DNA of 8,341 nucleotides from CAIVAT01 sp037139855 (lineage in GTDB: Bacteria > Bacteroidota > Bacteroidia > Bacteroidales > FEN-979), in assembly GCA_037139855.1 (NCBI GenBank), contig JBAXFM010000231.1:1-8341 (forward strand). The letters are read 5' to 3'. Positions 6,133-8,341 of the stretch are shown piece after piece (position 1 is the stretch's first letter; every line of letters begins with the position of its first letter). Under the pieces are notes generated by a model, which saw nothing but the letters and a program-made list of their open reading frames with translations, was not told where the DNA came from and searched no databases. The position numbers and the translations under genes were made by a program.

Positions 6133-6178
6133 AGGAATTTTTTTGTAAAGATAATACAGTATTTAATTACTTGCTCAA

Positions 6179-8101
6179 TCAGTGTGCAATTTGAGATGTT
6201 TGTTTTTTCCTGGCATAATAATACCGCCAGTCAAAAGCCAGCCGGAACCCGACAAACCATGTTGTTTTAACCGGGATGGTGCCGATATCAGTTGGCTCGA
6301 TCATGTTCACTTTACCCGGAATATCCATTCCTGCGCTGATTTGCAGCACCAAACTTGCACTTTGCCGGCGGGAGAAAGTCCTTACCGGACGGTATTCAAG
6401 GATTGGAAATTCAAAATGGGTGGTTCTCATGGATACCAGCGCAAGTTCAGTAGAACCATCAATGTCATAGGGAATTAAATATGAATCGGCCCCGTCGACG
6501 GAACCATAGAAACAAACGCCAACCTCCCTCCCGAGGATAAACTGGAACCGGCCGATGGGGGTGATCATTCCGGTTTGCCATGGAATGAGTCCTCCTGCCC
6601 CTGCCGTGGCGATCACATTATTCATAGCCTTGGGTGCGACGAGCAGCAGCAGCGGACCCAGGATGATAAGATCGCCCGGAATCACATAAAAGGGAAGACG
6701 TAACCGTGTGTAAAAGGCATCACGGCTTGGCGTAGCCGCCAGGATTGAACCAAACAGCTTATAACCCGGGTCACGGTCAAGTTTAACGGAAGAGGCTCCG
6801 TCGAGCCGCCAGCCAAGGTCGAGAAAAACCAGTCCGTCGCCCGATTCATTCAGTACACCGTCCATCCCAAGGCCGATATGCACTGCAACCTCCAGGCTTG
6901 GAATCATCCCGATGGTTTGCTGGGTAGGACCGAAACCACCCGATAATACCGATATCCGTCCCGCGGGCGCAATGCCAATAAAAGGGCCGATCTCTGAACG
7001 AAACCTTGGAATTTCGCCTAACCCGGTGGCCAAACCAGGAACAGGTGTCGTGATCAGTACCTGGTCAAAAAAATCCCGGAAAGCAGGATCGATCTGGCGG
7101 GGAGGCGACTTCATCGCCCTGGCGATATTGAAGGTGTCGGGAGTGATAATCCCCTTCTGATCGTCGTACAGGGAAGGTCCTTTCCTGCTGGCTGCTTCAT
7201 CCAGGAATTGGTTTAAGCTTAACAATACTGTTTTAGCAGCTCTTTCGGCATCAGACTGGCGCATGTAGGCATCGCCAGTCAGCACCATCCGTTCACCCTG
7301 CCAGGTAGTGACTTCAAGACCTCTTTCATCATAATAATCGTGGGTGCCTTTTCGCAAGGCAGCATTTCCCCAAATTCCCGCAACATGACCGGCTGAAAAA
7401 GCATCCTCCAGGAAATGCAGGGCAAAGGCTTCATCGGCAAGGGCAGAAAGTGTCAGGGCAGCGCGCTGATCAGGGGTTAAAGTGTCAGAAGCTAACCTCC
7501 GGGCCTTTAGCAATGCACTTGTATGAAACCAGTCATAGGTACTGATCAGATTAACTTCAACACCTTCGCGGAAACAGCTGTCAAAATAAACCCTGGCTGA
7601 AGTATTCACGCCGGGTCGGGCAAGCATGAAGTGTACATTGTTTGATCCGGCCCTGGACACGTATTCGGGATCGGCCCTGAGGAGGCGAAGGTCAGAATCA
7701 CGCAGCTGACCAGCCCTTTCACTTGCGTTCCTGGAATTAGCCAGTCCGGTTTTTAGCCGGGCGGTGATATCCGCCACATTGATGATCCAATCCGTATGCA
7801 GAATGTTATACAACATGTTATCGGCAGAAGTGGAATGGTCGCCTGCAATGGCCGGAAAAGCGGCATAATCCAGATATTTTGGATGCTCTCCCTGCATGGC
7901 GTCTGCAACCGAAACATCAAGCCTTGATTCATATCCTTTTCTGGCAAGCGCCCAGAGCCGGTCAAGCAACGCCCGATGAGAAGAGTCAAGCTTTTGAATG
8001 GCGATTACGGCAATATCCCGGTGTTCGGGATATACCCAGGCCTTGCCGGTAAAACTTAAATGAATGATCAAAAGTATGATTAGTAGTGTTTTATAAACCA
8101 T
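6179..8101 (-). CDS. Putative zinc-dependent phospholipase C/S1-P1 nuclease-like protein with a beta-rich C-terminal half
   Basis: 640 residues, exported. The signal peptide (1-21) ends at GKA/W, so Trp22 would be the first mature residue; in the B. cereus PLC fold Trp1 is itself a zinc ligand. Other likely ligands: His27 (PEHRD), Asp88 (AGDHS), His102 or Asp104 (HTDW), His229 and Asp233 (ALHFLED), His239 (FSAGH) and His254 (GTHDYY). HxxxD and DxxxxxH match the spacing of PLC His118, Asp122 and His128. At the position of PLC Glu146 there is Asp258, with Glu259 next to it. The helical domain covers about 22-350. From about 365 to 628 the sequence turns Gly-rich with alternating hydrophobic strands (FIGIAPAGRISVL, VFLDLGWRLDG, FYTRLRLPFYV, TTWFVGFRLAFDWRYYY), suggesting an outer-membrane barrel or other beta domain. 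The protein ends in a polar tail, SQIAH, not an aromatic residue. Substrate (phospholipid or nucleic acid) cannot be assigned. It is the first gene of a probable pair with the FGE-OmpA gene and has a good promoter. Confidence 0.68.
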   Translation of the reverse strand: MVYKTLLIILLIIHLSFTGKAWVYPEHRDIAVIAIQKLDSSHRALLDRLWALARKGYESRLDVSVADAMQGEHPKYLDYAAFPAIAGDHSTSADNMLYNILHTDWIINVADITARLKTGLANSRNASERAGQLRDSDLRLLRADPEYVSRAGSNNVHFMLARPGVNTSARVYFDSCFREGVEVNLISTYDWFHTSALLKARRLASDTLTPDQRAALTLSALADEAFALHFLEDAFSAGHVAGIWGNAALRKGTHDYYDERGLEVTTWQGERMVLTGDAYMRQSDAERAAKTVLLSLNQFLDEAASRKGPSLYDDQKGIITPDTFNIARAMKSPPRQIDPAFRDFFDQVLITTPVPGLATGLGEIPRFRSEIGPFIGIAPAGRISVLSGGFGPTQQTIGMIPSLEVAVHIGLGMDGVLNESGDGLVFLDLGWRLDGASSVKLDRDPGYKLFGSILAATPSRDAFYTRLRLPFYVIPGDLIILGPLLLLVAPKAMNNVIATAGAGGLIPWQTGMITPIGRFQFILGREVGVCFYGSVDGADSYLIPYDIDGSTELALVSMRTTHFEFPILEYRPVRTFSRRQSASLVLQISAGMDIPGKVNMIEPTDIGTIPVKTTWFVGFRLAFDWRYYYARKKQTSQIAH

Positions 8102-8107
8102 AGGCTG

Positions 8108-8144
8108 AAAAGAATTTCATTAATATCCTGTCAAAAGAATTTCA
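8108..8144. repeat. 12-bp direct repeat in the leader of the PLC-like gene
   Basis: AAAAGAATTTCA occurs at 8108-8119 and again at 8133-8144, 25 bp apart. The second copy overlaps the candidate -7 box, and both lie within 45 bp of the start codon. It may be a regulator binding site or the trace of a small duplication. Confidence 0.5.
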
Positions 8145-8174
8145 AATGTAAAAATTTAATTTGATTGGGCGCAA
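8143..8174 (-). promoter_or_regulatory. Candidate Bacteroidetes-type promoter for the PLC-like gene
   Basis: On the minus strand a TTG (8174-8172) is followed after 21 bp by TACATTTG (8150-8143), an exact TAnnTTTG -7 box with acceptable -33 spacing. Transcription would begin near 8136, giving a leader of about 35 nt to the ATG at 8101. It is the best promoter candidate in the window. Confidence 0.55.
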
Positions 8175-8243
8175 CTATACCAGACGAATTTATTATTGCA
8201 AATCCCTTCTGATATTCCAGCACATTTATCATTGGTACCTACC

Positions 8244-8309
8244 GGCTCCGTAGGAGCCAGATTTTGTTAGCATGCCACCACCCCGATCTCTGCGCGCCGT
8301 AGGTGCGCA
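8244..8309. repeat. Paired GC-rich hairpins sharing a CCGTAGG core, likely dispersed palindromic repeat
   Basis: Hairpin 1: GGCTCC, loop GTA, GGAGCC (8244-8258), a perfect six-pair stem. Hairpin 2: TGCGCGCC, loop GTA, GGTGCGCA (8291-8309), eight pairs with one G-T. Both share CCGTAGG across the loop, and their centres are 49 bp apart, joined by a segment with GCCACCACCCCG. They are much GC-richer than the surrounding A/T-rich gap. The layout is that of a REP/BIME-type intergenic element; I recall similar elements as multi-copy in Bacteroidota genomes but cannot confirm copy number here. The rest of 8175-8341 shows no gene. Confidence 0.6.
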
Positions 8310-8341
8310 ATTCATTTTGATTCAAATTCTCCGGCAGATAA

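Noticed and set aside
8229..8315. Minus-strand frame of 28 codons across the paired hairpins (MNCAPTARRDRGGG...)
   Set aside because: It is explained by the GC-rich hairpin sequences; a palindromic repeat is a better reading than a peptide gene.

Overview
The window looks like chromosomal DNA from a member of the Bacteroidota, not closely placed. Four things point there: an ExbD/TonB pair of the type whose TonB starts with the 'NRNKEYGxYxLRKKY' signature; a lipoprotein with a Ser/Asn-rich start after the lipobox Cys; promoter boxes resembling the Bacteroidetes -7 consensus TAnnTTTG; and weak or absent Shine-Dalgarno sequences. I see no plasmid, phage, insertion sequence, tRNA, rRNA or CRISPR.

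Layout. Positions 36-1498 (+) carry exbD and tonB, the downstream end of an energy-transduction operon whose ExbB (and probably a first ExbD) would lie left of the window; the operon closes on a strong hairpin at 1521-1556. Facing it, 1594-2772 (-) encodes glutaryl-CoA dehydrogenase. A 104-bp divergent promoter region with a 10-bp inverted repeat separates this from a secreted DNase I-like nuclease at 2877-3752 (+). The nuclease converges, with one base between stop codons, on a 51-residue membrane protein (3754-3909, -). Upstream of that, in the same direction, is a lipoprotein resembling PliI-type lysozyme inhibitors (3953-4570, -). A 317-bp non-coding stretch (4571-4887) holds a candidate promoter, a twin GTATAC palindrome and a terminator. 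The right half is two co-directional minus-strand genes: a putative zinc-dependent phospholipase C-like protein fused to a beta-rich C-terminal half (6179-8101), then, 46 bp on, a fusion of a formylglycine-generating-enzyme-like (FGE) domain with an OmpA peptidoglycan-binding domain (4888-6132). The right edge (8102-8341) has a well-formed promoter, a 12-bp direct repeat and a pair of GC-rich hairpins sharing the core CCGTAGG that look like a dispersed palindromic repeat.

How the genes fit together. Apart from glutaryl-CoA dehydrogenase, every product is predicted to be in the membrane, periplasm, outer membrane or outside the cell, so the window is mostly envelope and secretion functions. 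ExbD/TonB energises outer-membrane uptake. The secreted DNase and the putative lysozyme inhibitor act on extracellular DNA and on host or competitor lysozyme. The best candidate for something undescribed is the right-hand gene pair: a PLC-fold protein that seems to keep its zinc ligands and carries its own possible outer-membrane domain, next to a non-catalytic FGE-fold protein (both active-site cysteines absent) tied to peptidoglycan by an OmpA domain. That they work together is inference from adjacency and localisation only.
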